Part shown: piece after piece, positions 41,416 to 50,796 of the stretch
Position numbering within the stretch: position 1 is the stretch's first letter
Layout of the letters: the number at the start of each line of letters is the position of its first letter
Assembly: GCF_000025285.1 (NCBI RefSeq)
Contig: NC_013741.1
Location: forward strand, 682,001 to 746,000
Length of the DNA: 64,000 nucleotides
From: Archaeoglobus profundus DSM 5631
Lineage (GTDB): Archaea; Halobacteriota; Archaeoglobi; Archaeoglobales; Archaeoglobaceae
Direction: 5' to 3'
Made by a program: the position numbers and the translations under genes
Notes under the pieces: model-generated
Database searches by the model: none
What the model was told of the DNA's origin: nothing
Seen by the model: only the letters and a program-made list of their open reading frames with translations

Positions 41416-43160
41416 GAAGCGTAGTTATTGCCCTTCTCATACTTTTGATGCTCGTCAGTCCGGCATTAGCATCGACTGTCGTTGTTCCGGGACTTCCTCC
41501 TGCTGTCGTTCCTGATCCTCCGTATTCAGGATGTGTCATGTATCTGCCGATGGACGAAGGGACTGGCAACATCACTTATAACGCTGTAAATCCGTTGCAG
41601 AATAACGGAACGCTTGGAGACGGCATCAATTACATGCCGACGTGGGTTCCGGGAAAGCTTGGATATTGTTTAGAATTTACAGACTATACTCAGTATGTTT
41701 ACATTAACAATCCGGATCTCTGCAACAATCAGCTATCTATCGCGTTCTGGGTATATGTTACGCAGTATCCGCCACGCTATGCTGACATAATTAACAAAGA
41801 ACAGTATAATCCAGATGCAAGCACATTTACAGGCTATTGGATCCGTATCTTCAGTGATGGGACGCTCGGCTTTTGGTTAGGCAACAAGGTGAATGGAGTA
41901 GGTTCTGCTACAAGTTTATGCACTCCTTCAGGGTTTATCGAACTAAACAAGTGGTATTTCGTCACAGCAACGTATGACGGGCAGTTCATGAGGATTTACA
42001 TTAACGGAGACTTGGTTGCTGAAAGAGAATACACAGGAGGTATTGGCAGTAATCCCTATGGTGTCACACTTGCTGGAGTAAGAGGGATCGGAAACCAATT
42101 TTACGGGAAGATTGATGAAGTCATGATTTATTACCGAGCAATCAGCAAGCAGGAGCATCAGCTTTTATATCAAAGAGGAACAAGTCATAGATTTGATACG
42201 AACATTACGATTGACCTCAGACAGATCAGCGTTCCACGTCTCGACTTGAGCGGAGAGTCTGCAACTGTTGAGATTAGCTTTGACATCTCAGCGGATGCGG
42301 CTGGAACCGTTTGGATTCCCGTTCCTGCTTCTGCGAAGATATTGGATCCTGTTGATTTTGCTTATGGCATCGACGGCAAGGTTGTCACAATCGATGATAA
42401 CAGGTATGTAAACGCAAGCAGTGTCACCGTCAGCATTCCGATCAGCATTGACACAGCAACGGAGTCAGAACTGCCAAATGAACTCTATCTCGATTCTGAC
42501 TCAAAGACTTTCGAGTTTAAGAAGAGCATCAGGATCAGCAATCCGTCTGATATTAGCATCATGGCAACTCTCAGCGTTGATCCAAGTTCAATCGGAGTAG
42601 CTAATGCTTACCTCGACGGCAGTCCTATGAGCATGTTCGATGGCTCTCTTGTCTCTTCCATCATCCTGAATCCGGGAGAGTCAAAGGTCATGGAACTAAC
42701 GGCAACTCTGCCGATAGCTAAGACAGAGCTTGAGTTCAGGGCAACTCTTGACGACTTCTTTGAGATCGACAGCTTTGAGGAAGCAACAACAATTGCTCAG
42801 AGCGCAACGGAGGGTAAGATCGAGACGGTGACCAAAGTCATAGCGATAGATTCGGCTGACTTCAAGAGCTTTGGCAATAGGACCGTTATCATTCCGCTGG
42901 ACGTTAAAGCAAAAGATGTCATTGAAGCCAAAGCTCTGACAGGAAGCAAGGAGCTTCTTGAAGTCAGAGAGGGCAAGGACGGCAAGGCTGAGATTGTTGT
43001 TCCTGCAACGGTATTCGAAGGTTCACCGCTTGGGACTCAGCATGCAGAGATCAAGGTCATTTACAACAAAAAGCCGGCTTGGTGGGAGAGATTTCCGTTT
43101 TTAAAGAGTTTGGGTGGGATTTTTGAGTATTTGGCGAAGCTTTTGGGATTTGGGAGGTGA
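41412..43160 (+). CDS. Secreted LamG/concanavalin-fold protein
   Basis: 582 residues, TTG start. Signal peptide MRSVVIALLILLMLVSPALA; a LamG-type jelly roll at about residues 40-245 (CVMYLPMDEGTGNITYN, LSIAFWVYVT, WYFVTATYDGQFMRIYINGDLV, GKIDEVMIYYRAIS); then two or three beta-sandwich-like regions. It ends with an amphipathic or hydrophobic stretch (WWERFPFLKSLGGIFEYLAKLLGFG) that may anchor it. Such proteins bind glycans; a host-surface receptor role would suit a transmissible element. Confidence 0.78.
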   Translation: MRSVVIALLILLMLVSPALASTVVVPGLPPAVVPDPPYSGCVMYLPMDEGTGNITYNAVNPLQNNGTLGDGINYMPTWVPGKLGYCLEFTDYTQYVYINNPDLCNNQLSIAFWVYVTQYPPRYADIINKEQYNPDASTFTGYWIRIFSDGTLGFWLGNKVNGVGSATSLCTPSGFIELNKWYFVTATYDGQFMRIYINGDLVAEREYTGGIGSNPYGVTLAGVRGIGNQFYGKIDEVMIYYRAISKQEHQLLYQRGTSHRFDTNITIDLRQISVPRLDLSGESATVEISFDISADAAGTVWIPVPASAKILDPVDFAYGIDGKVVTIDDNRYVNASSVTVSIPISIDTATESELPNELYLDSDSKTFEFKKSIRISNPSDISIMATLSVDPSSIGVANAYLDGSPMSMFDGSLVSSIILNPGESKVMELTATLPIAKTELEFRATLDDFFEIDSFEEATTIAQSATEGKIETVTKVIAIDSADFKSFGNRTVIIPLDVKAKDVIEAKALTGSKELLEVREGKDGKAEIVVPATVFEGSPLGTQHAEIKVIYNKKPAWWERFPFLKSLGGIFEYLAKLLGFGR

Positions 43161-43167
43161 ATGAGTA

Positions 43168-44439
43168 GTGAGGAGAGGGCTTGCCCTGTTTGGGATTTTG
43201 GCTATATTGTTGGCAATACTGCCGACAGTGAACGCAGCAACAATAAGCTACAACTTCGATCCGGAGACGATTTTGCCGACGGAGTGGGGAGATGAGATTG
43301 TAAACGGACATCCGGCAAATCTGACCTTGACAATTCTAACGAACACAAGTCAGCCGTTCACCGCAAGTTCGTTCCCGGATCCTGCAAACACTTCGATCAG
43401 CGTAACTGTTCAGTTCCTTGATTCTCTCGGTTTGGCTGTCGATGTGACAGGAGACGGAGTTGAGGATACATTCACGGCAACGGAGAACGCAACGAATCCG
43501 GGAGTTTACGAAGTCAGCATAACGACGAACGCAAGGCCGGGAGAATACACGATGAGAATCCATGCCATTGCAACTGACGCAAACACAGGAGAGGTCCTTG
43601 ACGAAGGAACGCTTGACGTTCAGGTTTACATCTCGGAGCCGTATTGGGCAACCTGCTGGGCTGACGAAGGTGACAAGCTTCAGATCGGAAGTCTCAGCAT
43701 CGAGCTTGATACCTTAAACGACAGAGGAGCCGTTCTCGTTCTTGGGAGCAACCTCGTAACTCTCAGCCCGGATGACTCAGGTATAATCTGCACACAGGTT
43801 GATCTAGACGGAGATGGAGTTGCTACTGATTGGATGTTCGTAAAGAGGACCGAAGACGGACCGGCTGAGATCAAGTTCTACAGCAGAAATGAGAGCATAA
43901 TTCCAGTTGAGCCGGGAGATACGATCAAAGTCAGCGGAGACAAAGTCATAAGAGAAGCTTGGCTTAAGAACAACAGGCAATTCAGGCAGATCATCTTATG
44001 GGATCAGTCACCGTTTGCATGGATAAAGGCTGTTGATTACTACATTATACCGAGCAAGAACATAAGAGATTGGAAAGAGGGATGGGGTCGTGGATACAGC
44101 GGTAAGGTCACCGTAATTAAGAGAACTACATGGTTCGGTCTATTTGCAAGGGATGAGAAGGTCTTTGAGGGCAACATCTTTGGCAGGAACGTAAAGATCG
44201 ACGACACTTGGGATCTATTCGGCAGATGGTTCTGGAATAAGGCAAGATTTGGATGGGGCTGGGAGGTCTATCGGGGAATTGCAAGAATGATCTATCCGAG
44301 CAGCTATGAGCTTAAGTTCAGGAACGCAGCAATTCCGGCAGAGCTTGATTTCAGAGGAAAGATAACGCTGCCGAACTTATTTGGTGAGAGCGTTGATTGG
44401 AACGCTTTGATCATAGGGGAAAACACAACAGCTTCGTAA
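43168..44439 (+). CDS. Secreted element protein with Ig-like region
   Basis: 423 residues, GTG start (an ATG at 43161 is in another frame). Signal peptide LALFGILAILLAILPTVNA; residues 30-160 are Thr/Asn-rich and beta-sandwich-like (PANLTLTILTNTSQPF; YEVSITTNARPGEYTMRIHAIATDANTGEV). The C-terminal half is Trp-rich. No family recognised; likely a surface protein. Confidence 0.7.
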   Translation: MRRGLALFGILAILLAILPTVNAATISYNFDPETILPTEWGDEIVNGHPANLTLTILTNTSQPFTASSFPDPANTSISVTVQFLDSLGLAVDVTGDGVEDTFTATENATNPGVYEVSITTNARPGEYTMRIHAIATDANTGEVLDEGTLDVQVYISEPYWATCWADEGDKLQIGSLSIELDTLNDRGAVLVLGSNLVTLSPDDSGIICTQVDLDGDGVATDWMFVKRTEDGPAEIKFYSRNESIIPVEPGDTIKVSGDKVIREAWLKNNRQFRQIILWDQSPFAWIKAVDYYIIPSKNIRDWKEGWGRGYSGKVTVIKRTTWFGLFARDEKVFEGNIFGRNVKIDDTWDLFGRWFWNKARFGWGWEVYRGIARMIYPSSYELKFRNAAIPAELDFRGKITLPNLFGESVDWNALIIGENTTAS

Positions 44440-44452
44440 GGAGGGATCGACC

Positions 44453-46087
44453 ATGAGACTTTTTCCTATTTTTTTAATCTTAATATTGGCTGTTTATCCT
44501 GCGGCTGCGTTCGATCTATCGGATGTATTCAAGCCGATTGATAAGATTTTGAAGAAGCTGAACGATCTGTTTTATCATTCCGATCTGATTGAGAATCTCG
44601 AGCTTTTCAAGGCAAATTATGAGATAATCAACGGAGTTTACGTCGAGAAAACTTCGTGGAGCATAATTTCAGGCTCATCCGTTAATTTTTCAGATCCCGA
44701 TTTGAGAAATCTTGCCCTTCAGCCTGAGGTTGGAGTTATAATTCAGTTCAAGAGACTTCCGGATCTTGATGTCATCTATCGAATTGCAGAGCTTCTCGGG
44801 GCTGAAGTCGATCACATTGACAAGGGCATAAATGCGGTTATCTTCAAGTTCGTCGATAAGCCGAAGCTCAAGGAGTTCATTTTGCAGGATGCAAGTCAGT
44901 TTGACGTTGCAAGCGTATGGCTTGATTTTACGACGAGAGTTCCTGAGAGACCTAATCCTCCGAGACAGCCTGATCCGCATGAGATCCCCGAGAGACCTCC
45001 TGACAACAGGACCAACAACACGATGGAAAGACATCCAGGTTATAGGTATTGGGTTGGAAATCCTCACGTTCCCGTTTGCGTTGAAAATAAAACGGTTAAG
45101 GAGGTGATAATCGAGAGGAAGCAGGCTGAAAATGCTTATTGGAATGATAAGCTCATAGCGGCTTCCGATGTATGGATGGAAAACATCACAGGAAGGAACG
45201 TCGTTATTGCTATTCTGGACACAGGAGTTGACGAAAATCATCCCATGCTTAAGGGCAAGGTTATCGGATCGATCAGCTTCGTTGAAGGAGAGGATCCGCA
45301 TGACTATCACGGACACGGAACCCACTGTGCCGGCATAGCTGCGGGCTATCCCGTTCAGATAAACAAGGACGGGAGACTCGTTTGGGTTTCGGGAGTAGCT
45401 CCCAACGCTGCAATTCTGAACGTCAAGGTTTTGGGTAAGAATGGAGGTGGATCCTTAAGCAGCGTTATCAAGGGCTTGGATTACGTTGCACAATGGCATG
45501 ACAAGCATCCTGACGTTCCCATTGTAGTCAGCATGAGTCTCGGGACACCTTTCGGTAATCCTTCGGATCCCGTTTGTCAGAAGGTCAATTGGCTCGTCAA
45601 GGAGAAGAAGATCCCTGTCGTTGTTGCAGCCGGCAACGAGTTCATAGTCATCGACAGTCCGGGACTTGCAACTTATGCGATTACGGTTGCAGCGGTTGAT
45701 CAGGATGGCAAGGTTGCATCGTTCAGCGGTAAAGGACCAGGAACGAACTATGAGGACATCAAGCCAGACATAGCGGCTCCGGGAGTTAAGATTCCTTCAG
45801 CAAGAGCGAACACAAGGGAACTCATAGAGATGTCTGGAACTTCAATGGCAACTCCTCATGTTGCCGGTGTTATTGCCCTGTTATTAGAAAGCGATCCAAG
45901 CTTAAAGGACAAGCCGGAGAGGATCAAGGAACTATTACAAGCAACGGCAAAGGATGATCCGACACAGCCCGAGATATGGGAAGGAGCCGGAGTTGTCGAT
46001 GCTTACGCAGCGGTGAAGAAATTACCAAAGAGATCGAACGTCTTTGACCCTCTTGGTTGGATTAAAGCTCTTTTCGGAGGTGGTTAA
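44453..46087 (+). CDS. Secreted subtilisin-like serine protease
   Basis: 544 residues. Signal peptide to about residue 19, a propeptide-like part to about 220 with a Pro/Arg-rich linker, then an S8 domain: catalytic Asp256 in AILDTGVDENHP, His288 in HGHGTHCAGIAAG, oxyanion Asn in VVVAAGNE and Ser464 in MSGTSMATPHVAG. The C-terminus (PLGWIKALFGGG) resembles that of the LamG protein. In the operon it may mature the neighbouring surface proteins or open the host S-layer; both are inference. Confidence 0.92.
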   Translation: MRLFPIFLILILAVYPAAAFDLSDVFKPIDKILKKLNDLFYHSDLIENLELFKANYEIINGVYVEKTSWSIISGSSVNFSDPDLRNLALQPEVGVIIQFKRLPDLDVIYRIAELLGAEVDHIDKGINAVIFKFVDKPKLKEFILQDASQFDVASVWLDFTTRVPERPNPPRQPDPHEIPERPPDNRTNNTMERHPGYRYWVGNPHVPVCVENKTVKEVIIERKQAENAYWNDKLIAASDVWMENITGRNVVIAILDTGVDENHPMLKGKVIGSISFVEGEDPHDYHGHGTHCAGIAAGYPVQINKDGRLVWVSGVAPNAAILNVKVLGKNGGGSLSSVIKGLDYVAQWHDKHPDVPIVVSMSLGTPFGNPSDPVCQKVNWLVKEKKIPVVVAAGNEFIVIDSPGLATYAITVAAVDQDGKVASFSGKGPGTNYEDIKPDIAAPGVKIPSARANTRELIEMSGTSMATPHVAGVIALLLESDPSLKDKPERIKELLQATAKDDPTQPEIWEGAGVVDAYAAVKKLPKRSNVFDPLGWIKALFGGG

Positions 46088-46396
46088 GTGGACTACCTTA
46101 AACTCATTCTGACAACTCCAATTATTCCAGAGAACTCAGAGATCTTCGGAGTTGTAGCGATGCTTTGGTGGGCTTTTGCAGTAGCATTGATGATCATTCT
46201 TCATGGAGATTGGAAGGATTTTCTCACTTATCTACTTTGGAGCATAGCAATCGGGATTGGGCTAACATTCTTCATAATTCCAGGATTAATCATCCTTGCA
46301 ATCTTTCTCTGGAAATACGGGCTGATTAACATAATAGCGATTCTATTGGGCCCAGTTGGCTGGGCAATAGGTTCATCCCAGGGGTGGTTAGATTGA
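46088..46396 (+). CDS. Small membrane protein a
   Basis: 102 residues, GTG start at the base after the protease stop. About three membrane helices (MLWWAFAVALMIILHG, LLWSIAIGIGLTFFIIPGLIILAIFLW, INIIAILLGPVGWAIG). Unknown family. Confidence 0.65.
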   Translation: MDYLKLILTTPIIPENSEIFGVVAMLWWAFAVALMIILHGDWKDFLTYLLWSIAIGIGLTFFIIPGLIILAIFLWKYGLINIIAILLGPVGWAIGSSQGWLD

Positions 46397-46653
46397 CAGT
46401 TTTGGCAGATCTTCCGTTCCCAGTAAAGCTACTGATAGCAATCGGATACGACGTTCTTGATGCTTTGAACGTGATTCCGCTGATCGGAGACTTTGGAGAA
46501 GGAATTGCAGGAGGATCTATTGCATTTCTACTGACCGGGAACTGGAAAGCCGGCATAATTTCAGCGGTTGATGGATTCCTTACTCCACCTCTTGACTTCC
46601 TGCCTACAACTACTGCGATTGTTATAGCTGATAAATTGGGGTGGTTGGAATGA
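46384..46653 (+). CDS. Small membrane protein b
   Basis: 89 residues, starting GTG (or TTG at 46393) within the end of the previous gene. One or two hydrophobic Gly-rich helices (GEGIAGGSIAFLLTGNWKAGIISAVDG). Unknown family. Confidence 0.55.
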   Translation: MVRLTVLADLPFPVKLLIAIGYDVLDALNVIPLIGDFGEGIAGGSIAFLLTGNWKAGIISAVDGFLTPPLDFLPTTTAIVIADKLGWLE

Positions 46654-46799
46654 GGATGACATTTATCATATTTATCTCAGTCCTTGTGCTGCTATTGCTC
46701 TTCTTTGGAATAACAAGCTGGGAAGAACTCGTGAAGGTGACAGTTCAGTCGGTAATAATTGCTCTCGTTGTAAGAGGGGTGATCAAGATTGCCGATTGA
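46650..46799 (+). CDS. Small membrane protein c (49 aa)
   Basis: ATG overlapping the previous stop by four bases and its own stop overlapping the next TTG. It codes a single helix protein, MRMTFIIFISVLVLLLLFFG then ITSWEELVKVTVQSVIIALV. A tiny gene, supported by tight packing. Confidence 0.6.
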   Translation: MRMTFIIFISVLVLLLLFFGITSWEELVKVTVQSVIIALVVRGVIKIAD

Positions 46800-47142
46800 C
46801 CCATCGCTAATTATCTTGGCGGTATTTTTCACATTCATTATTGCGGTTGGATTGTTCAGTAGTTGGGAATATGCAGCGGTATTGGCGGCGATAATATCTG
46901 TCGTTCCTTTGGTAGTTGCTACCAAAGAATACTTAGCATTCCTGAAAACACCTCTATTCGACGCAGATGTCTTTAGAGTAACAAATTTCTCGGCGATACT
47001 GATATTTGACTCGATAGTAATAGCCTATGCCTTTAACGCATGGGTTAGGACATTCTTCGTTGCCGCATTTATAGCATTGATTGCGTATTATTGCGGAATT
47101 CTGACGCCTGAAGCTATTACAGGCATCGTAGGTGGTCCATGA
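46789..47142 (+). CDS. Small membrane protein d
   Basis: 117 residues from a TTG. Four hydrophobic helices (LIILAVFFTFIIAVGLF, AAVLAAIISVVPLVVA, FSAILIFDSIVIAYAF, TFFVAAFIALIAYYCG). It resembles four-helix membrane subunits found in plasmid or virion membranes, without sequence proof. Confidence 0.6.
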   Translation: MPIDPSLIILAVFFTFIIAVGLFSSWEYAAVLAAIISVVPLVVATKEYLAFLKTPLFDADVFRVTNFSAILIFDSIVIAYAFNAWVRTFFVAAFIALIAYYCGILTPEAITGIVGGP

Positions 47143-47876
47143 TGGCCTATAATGCTGATCTTGCGGCTGCAACGGCTGGAGGAATGTTAATTTGGAGCAT
47201 AGTTTTAGCCATTATTCTTATTCTATACGGCAACTTCAAGCTGAGAGAAGGGGATTCGACGGCTGGAATCGTAGCAATCGGATCAGCAATCTTTATCCTG
47301 TTCATAAATTGGGCAACGGACTATTATAAGGCCGTTTGGATAGGTGGAGCCCTGCTTGGAATAAGCATATTAATGTATTTCACCGCAGCGGATGAGGGGA
47401 TCCTGCAACCTCTACTATTTTGGACAGGAGCCGGATTAATTCTCGTTTCAATAATGGGATATTTTGCTCCGATCACTCTTAACGCTGATACGAATGCGTT
47501 CATTCTCGGGGTTGGAATAATCGGCTTGGTTATGCTCGTTGACGTGAATATTGACCGTTACGCTCATTCTTGGGAGCTATTCCTGATCTTTGGATTGGCC
47601 ATAATGGGTTCGGCCCTTGCGATATTCACCTTCGGAGTAGATCATGCTTGGTATGGGTTAGGGATGATGTATGCTGCTTTAGGGCTTGCATTATGCGGAA
47701 TCTATACGAAAGTTGTTGATCCGCTGTTTATGGCCGGCTTCATCATTTTCCTTGATGATTTTCTCGGTCATGAGACCGTAGATCCGAAGCCGGATCTTAC
47801 TCCAATTTGGTTCCTGCTCGGATTCATCGGAACGTCGATCTATTTGATTTGGAGGTGGAAGGATGAGATTTCATAG
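47139..47876 (+). CDS. Polytopic membrane protein
   Basis: 245 residues with about eight membrane helices and short loops; only the last turn is charged (WRWKDEIS). ATGs at 47139 and 47142. It overlaps both neighbours. A transmembrane channel or scaffold of the secretion or transfer apparatus is possible. Confidence 0.65.
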   Translation: MMAYNADLAAATAGGMLIWSIVLAIILILYGNFKLREGDSTAGIVAIGSAIFILFINWATDYYKAVWIGGALLGISILMYFTAADEGILQPLLFWTGAGLILVSIMGYFAPITLNADTNAFILGVGIIGLVMLVDVNIDRYAHSWELFLIFGLAIMGSALAIFTFGVDHAWYGLGMMYAALGLALCGIYTKVVDPLFMAGFIIFLDDFLGHETVDPKPDLTPIWFLLGFIGTSIYLIWRWKDEIS

Positions 47877-49254
47877 AGTTTTGATGGTTTTGGTTGGACT
47901 CATGCTCATAGCGGTTCCAGCATTAGCGGACGACTCTATTCAGGTCTATCCTCCGTTTGCGATTCCGAATCAGATCGTTCTCGACAAGAAGCCGCAGCAT
48001 GTTTATATTGTCGTATTCGGTGGGACCTATACGGAAGGATCGAGCAGGGTTAATCCGTTCTCGGCAAGCTTGGGAGCAACTGCAACGTATAGGATCCTTG
48101 ATCCGAAGGGTGGAGTTTTAGCATCCGGATCATTGACTTTCAACGATTCCGTAGATGCGTTTATTGCTGAAGTAAGCCCGGCATTGTTCAGAGATCCGGG
48201 AGCTTACAAAATTATAACAACGGTATCGGCTGACGTTGACGGAGACGGGCAGATTGAATCCTCTACTGCCGAATCAACGCTTAAAGCGGTATTCAGTCAC
48301 GGCTCGTTCATTAAGCTGTCAGAGGATGGAATTAATGCAATCTCACTCACTAACGGCATTCTTACGGTCAAGAAAATCGGAGCTTCAAGCGTAACGTTCA
48401 ACATTGCCGGCAGGGATTTGACACTCAATCCCGGTCAGAGCTTAGATCTTAGCATAGCCGGGATGAGGGCAGCGCTTATCGTGGACAGCATTGACGACAT
48501 AAACGGGACTCGATTTGCTTCGGTTACGATAACTTATCCGGAGGATCTGAACCTATTGAGCTTCATTAAGCTTCCTGTAAACACAAGCACGGACTATCTG
48601 ACGTTGAGCGATTCTGATAGAATATTCAAATATAAGGAATATCATCCCATTGTAGTTCTATCAAAGGAAGGGGACGTATTCAGGGCAAGATTGTCCAAAG
48701 ACGGAGCGATTGAATTCTCTCAATTGCTATATTCGGGATTGTTCGGCTTAATTCAGATATTTCAGGACTTCCGCATTGAACCTCCGTCCGCAGATGTCAA
48801 GTGGTATGTAACAATTAGGGCCGGGATAAGCTTTGCCGATTGGGCTGCGGCAGGATTCCCTCTTGAACTGAACAGGGCTTTAGATGCTCTGCTTGTTTGG
48901 GAGAGTGAGCCGCATGTTATAGTCAATTGGAAGGCTGAGAAATGGAAGCAGATCATAATTTTTGCTACAAAGCTTGCGGAGAGGGTTGAGAACTTCGTCG
49001 ATCTGATAACTCCGAGCATGATTGAGCCGAGTTACTTCAACTTCAGGATTCCTGGAGGATTTTGGACGAAGCTTTATGCCGAGCATTACGATGAAGCCGT
49101 CTCGGCTTACGTGGTTGCGGCAAGTTGGTCAATCGGTGACATCGAAGGAATAGAGTTCAATTGGGACGAGATGTTTCAGGCTCTGCTTAATGGAGAGATA
49201 ATCGTCTCTGTGGACTTCATCATTAAGGAGGTTGCTTTAGAGTTTAGAATGTGA
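47863..49254 (+). CDS. Secreted element protein 4
   Basis: 463 residues. Signal peptide MRFHRVLMVLVGLMLIAVPALA, then beta-sandwich-rich domains (residues 25-130 with YRILDPKGGVLASGSLTF; VDGDGQIESSTAE recalls a calcium loop) and a helical C-terminal third (KAEKWKQIIIFATKLAERVENFVDLI). No membrane anchor seen. Unknown family. Confidence 0.7.
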   Translation: MRFHRVLMVLVGLMLIAVPALADDSIQVYPPFAIPNQIVLDKKPQHVYIVVFGGTYTEGSSRVNPFSASLGATATYRILDPKGGVLASGSLTFNDSVDAFIAEVSPALFRDPGAYKIITTVSADVDGDGQIESSTAESTLKAVFSHGSFIKLSEDGINAISLTNGILTVKKIGASSVTFNIAGRDLTLNPGQSLDLSIAGMRAALIVDSIDDINGTRFASVTITYPEDLNLLSFIKLPVNTSTDYLTLSDSDRIFKYKEYHPIVVLSKEGDVFRARLSKDGAIEFSQLLYSGLFGLIQIFQDFRIEPPSADVKWYVTIRAGISFADWAAAGFPLELNRALDALLVWESEPHVIVNWKAEKWKQIIIFATKLAERVENFVDLITPSMIEPSYFNFRIPGGFWTKLYAEHYDEAVSAYVVAASWSIGDIEGIEFNWDEMFQALLNGEIIVSVDFIIKEVALEFRM

Positions 49255-49258
49255 GGTG

Positions 49259-49573
49259 ATGGCCGTGATCCTGACGGTTATCGAGGTTGTTTGGTTTTTG
49301 GTGATAGTTGCATTGACGATAGTCTCGGGGGAAATAAATAGCGGAATGGGATTCATAGCGGCAATATTGGGCTTATGCTTGCATTACATAACGAACAAGG
49401 GCAATCCGTTCATCATGAACCTTTATCCGTTCTCAGCGGGCTTCAGGATGCTTATTGCGGATATGATCCTGTGTCTCGTCATCCTAAACATGATCACCGG
49501 TTACAGTCAGAATTGGCTCCTGCTGATTCTTACGCTTGTCTATATCCCGTTTGAATACTTCGTAGGTGATTAA
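49259..49573 (+). CDS. Small membrane protein e
   Basis: 104 residues from an ATG next to a GTG at 49256. Three helices (VIEVVWFLVIVALTIVSG, MGFIAAILGLCLHYI, LIADMILCLVILNMITG). Overlaps the next gene start region. Unknown family. Confidence 0.6.
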   Translation: MAVILTVIEVVWFLVIVALTIVSGEINSGMGFIAAILGLCLHYITNKGNPFIMNLYPFSAGFRMLIADMILCLVILNMITGYSQNWLLLILTLVYIPFEYFVGD

Positions 49574-49574
49574 A

Positions 49575-50540
49575 ATGGATGAGCCGGCAGCGGACATAAT
49601 TCAGGAGATCGAGGAAAAGGTTAGGGAGGAAAGCAAGGCAACGAAGATCGCAAAGTGGATCTATAAGCATAGCACGTTAATATTCAGCATTTCAGCGGTG
49701 TTATTTGCGTTCTGCGTATTCTTCTTAGTTAATCCTGAATACACTGCCAAAGGTTTGGGAGCGCTTGCGGACCTAATAGGGAAGGCTCATGCTGAACTTG
49801 CAAAAGAGAGGTTCAACGTCTATCAGGTTGTTGGTCTCATTGCGTTCTTGGGCTTCATGACTTTGATGACGATTGAATCAGCCAAAGCAAGGACTATCAG
49901 GATCATTCCTGCAAGGAATCCCGAAAGGGAGATATGCGTAAGGGTTAAGCCCTTGATAGGTGTTAAGCTTCCGTTTTTGCCCGAGAGGAAGATCATCAAG
50001 CCGACAATAATTGAAACGGAATACGGTTATATTGTTTATCCTTCAAAGTCTTTGCTAAACGCTCAATGGAACGGAGAGAAGCATTTTATCCCAAAGCATG
50101 CCCGTTTGAGCTTCGGCAACGTTTGGATTATTGCAGGTTATCCTCCGGATAAGCCGACGTGGGTTGAGAAGGTTGAGACTGCAAAGGGAGTTATTGATGT
50201 TGATTTCTATGAGTGGGAAGTCGATAGTCTCGGAGAGATTCTCGTCGAGAGACAGCAGAAGGCTATTGACACCTTGTTGAAGGAGAACAAGGTTCTGAAG
50301 GAGTATCTAATGACCGGATGGAAGTTTGCTGAGGATGCTATTGTTCCGATCAAGGAGAGATTTGACAAGATGTTTGAGGACAATCTCGAGAAGGTTGAGA
50401 AGATCGGTAAGCTGTTCGTTCACATTGAAGCCGAGAGGGAGAGAACGGCAAGAAAAGTTTTGTCGGCTATTCAGGATAAGAGAATCATTCTCGGTCCAGA
50501 TTTTGAGGAAGATGGAAAGGAAGAGGTGGTTAGTAAATGA
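49575..50540 (+). CDS. Membrane protein with cytoplasmic coiled coil
   Basis: 321 residues from the ATG (a GTG at 49566 is possible). Two N-terminal helices (STLIFSISAVLFAFCVFFLV and VYQVVGLIAFLGFMTLMTI) precede a strand-rich soluble domain and a C-terminal coiled coil (DKMFEDNLEKVEKIGKLFVHIEAERERTARKVL). It may link the membrane complex to the ATPase. Confidence 0.65.
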   Translation: MDEPAADIIQEIEEKVREESKATKIAKWIYKHSTLIFSISAVLFAFCVFFLVNPEYTAKGLGALADLIGKAHAELAKERFNVYQVVGLIAFLGFMTLMTIESAKARTIRIIPARNPEREICVRVKPLIGVKLPFLPERKIIKPTIIETEYGYIVYPSKSLLNAQWNGEKHFIPKHARLSFGNVWIIAGYPPDKPTWVEKVETAKGVIDVDFYEWEVDSLGEILVERQQKAIDTLLKENKVLKEYLMTGWKFAEDAIVPIKERFDKMFEDNLEKVEKIGKLFVHIEAERERTARKVLSAIQDKRIILGPDFEEDGKEEVVSK

Positions 50541-50662
50541 GTCAGAAGAAGGGTTGGAGGAAGATTGGAAAGGTGAAGAGGAGTCCCGGGACCTTATGCT
50601 ATGTGGATAGGTATGGGAACGTCTATGAGAAGCCGGTAAAGAGGAAGAGGAAGAAGAATTAA
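50537..50662 (+). CDS. Small basic protein (41 aa)
   Basis: ATG overlapping the previous stop by four bases. It codes MSQKKGWRKIGKVKRSPGTL, a short CYVDRYGNVYEKP hairpin and the tail VKRKRKKN, nearly one third Lys/Arg. It looks like a nucleic-acid-binding peptide. Confidence 0.55.
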   Translation: MSQKKGWRKIGKVKRSPGTLCYVDRYGNVYEKPVKRKRKKN

Positions 50663-50688
50663 CCTTCTTCCATTATTTTTTACGCTCA

Positions 50689-50705
50689 CAGCGGGCTTCC
50701 CGCTG
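50689..50705 (+). terminator. Strong hairpin CAGCGGG-CTT-CCCGCTG
   Basis: Perfect 7-bp stem with a 3-base loop in the only sizeable break (134 bp) of the secretion operon, following a T-rich run at 50671-50681. It could end or attenuate transcription, or protect an mRNA end. The next gene has its own ribosome site. Confidence 0.5.
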
Positions 50706-50796
50706 AAAGGAGGTGGTATCTCGGAGTCGATAAATGGTGTCGTCGTAGACTGAAAACGGCTGTAAGCTGAAAAAAAGAGTAATTGGAGGTGAGAAT

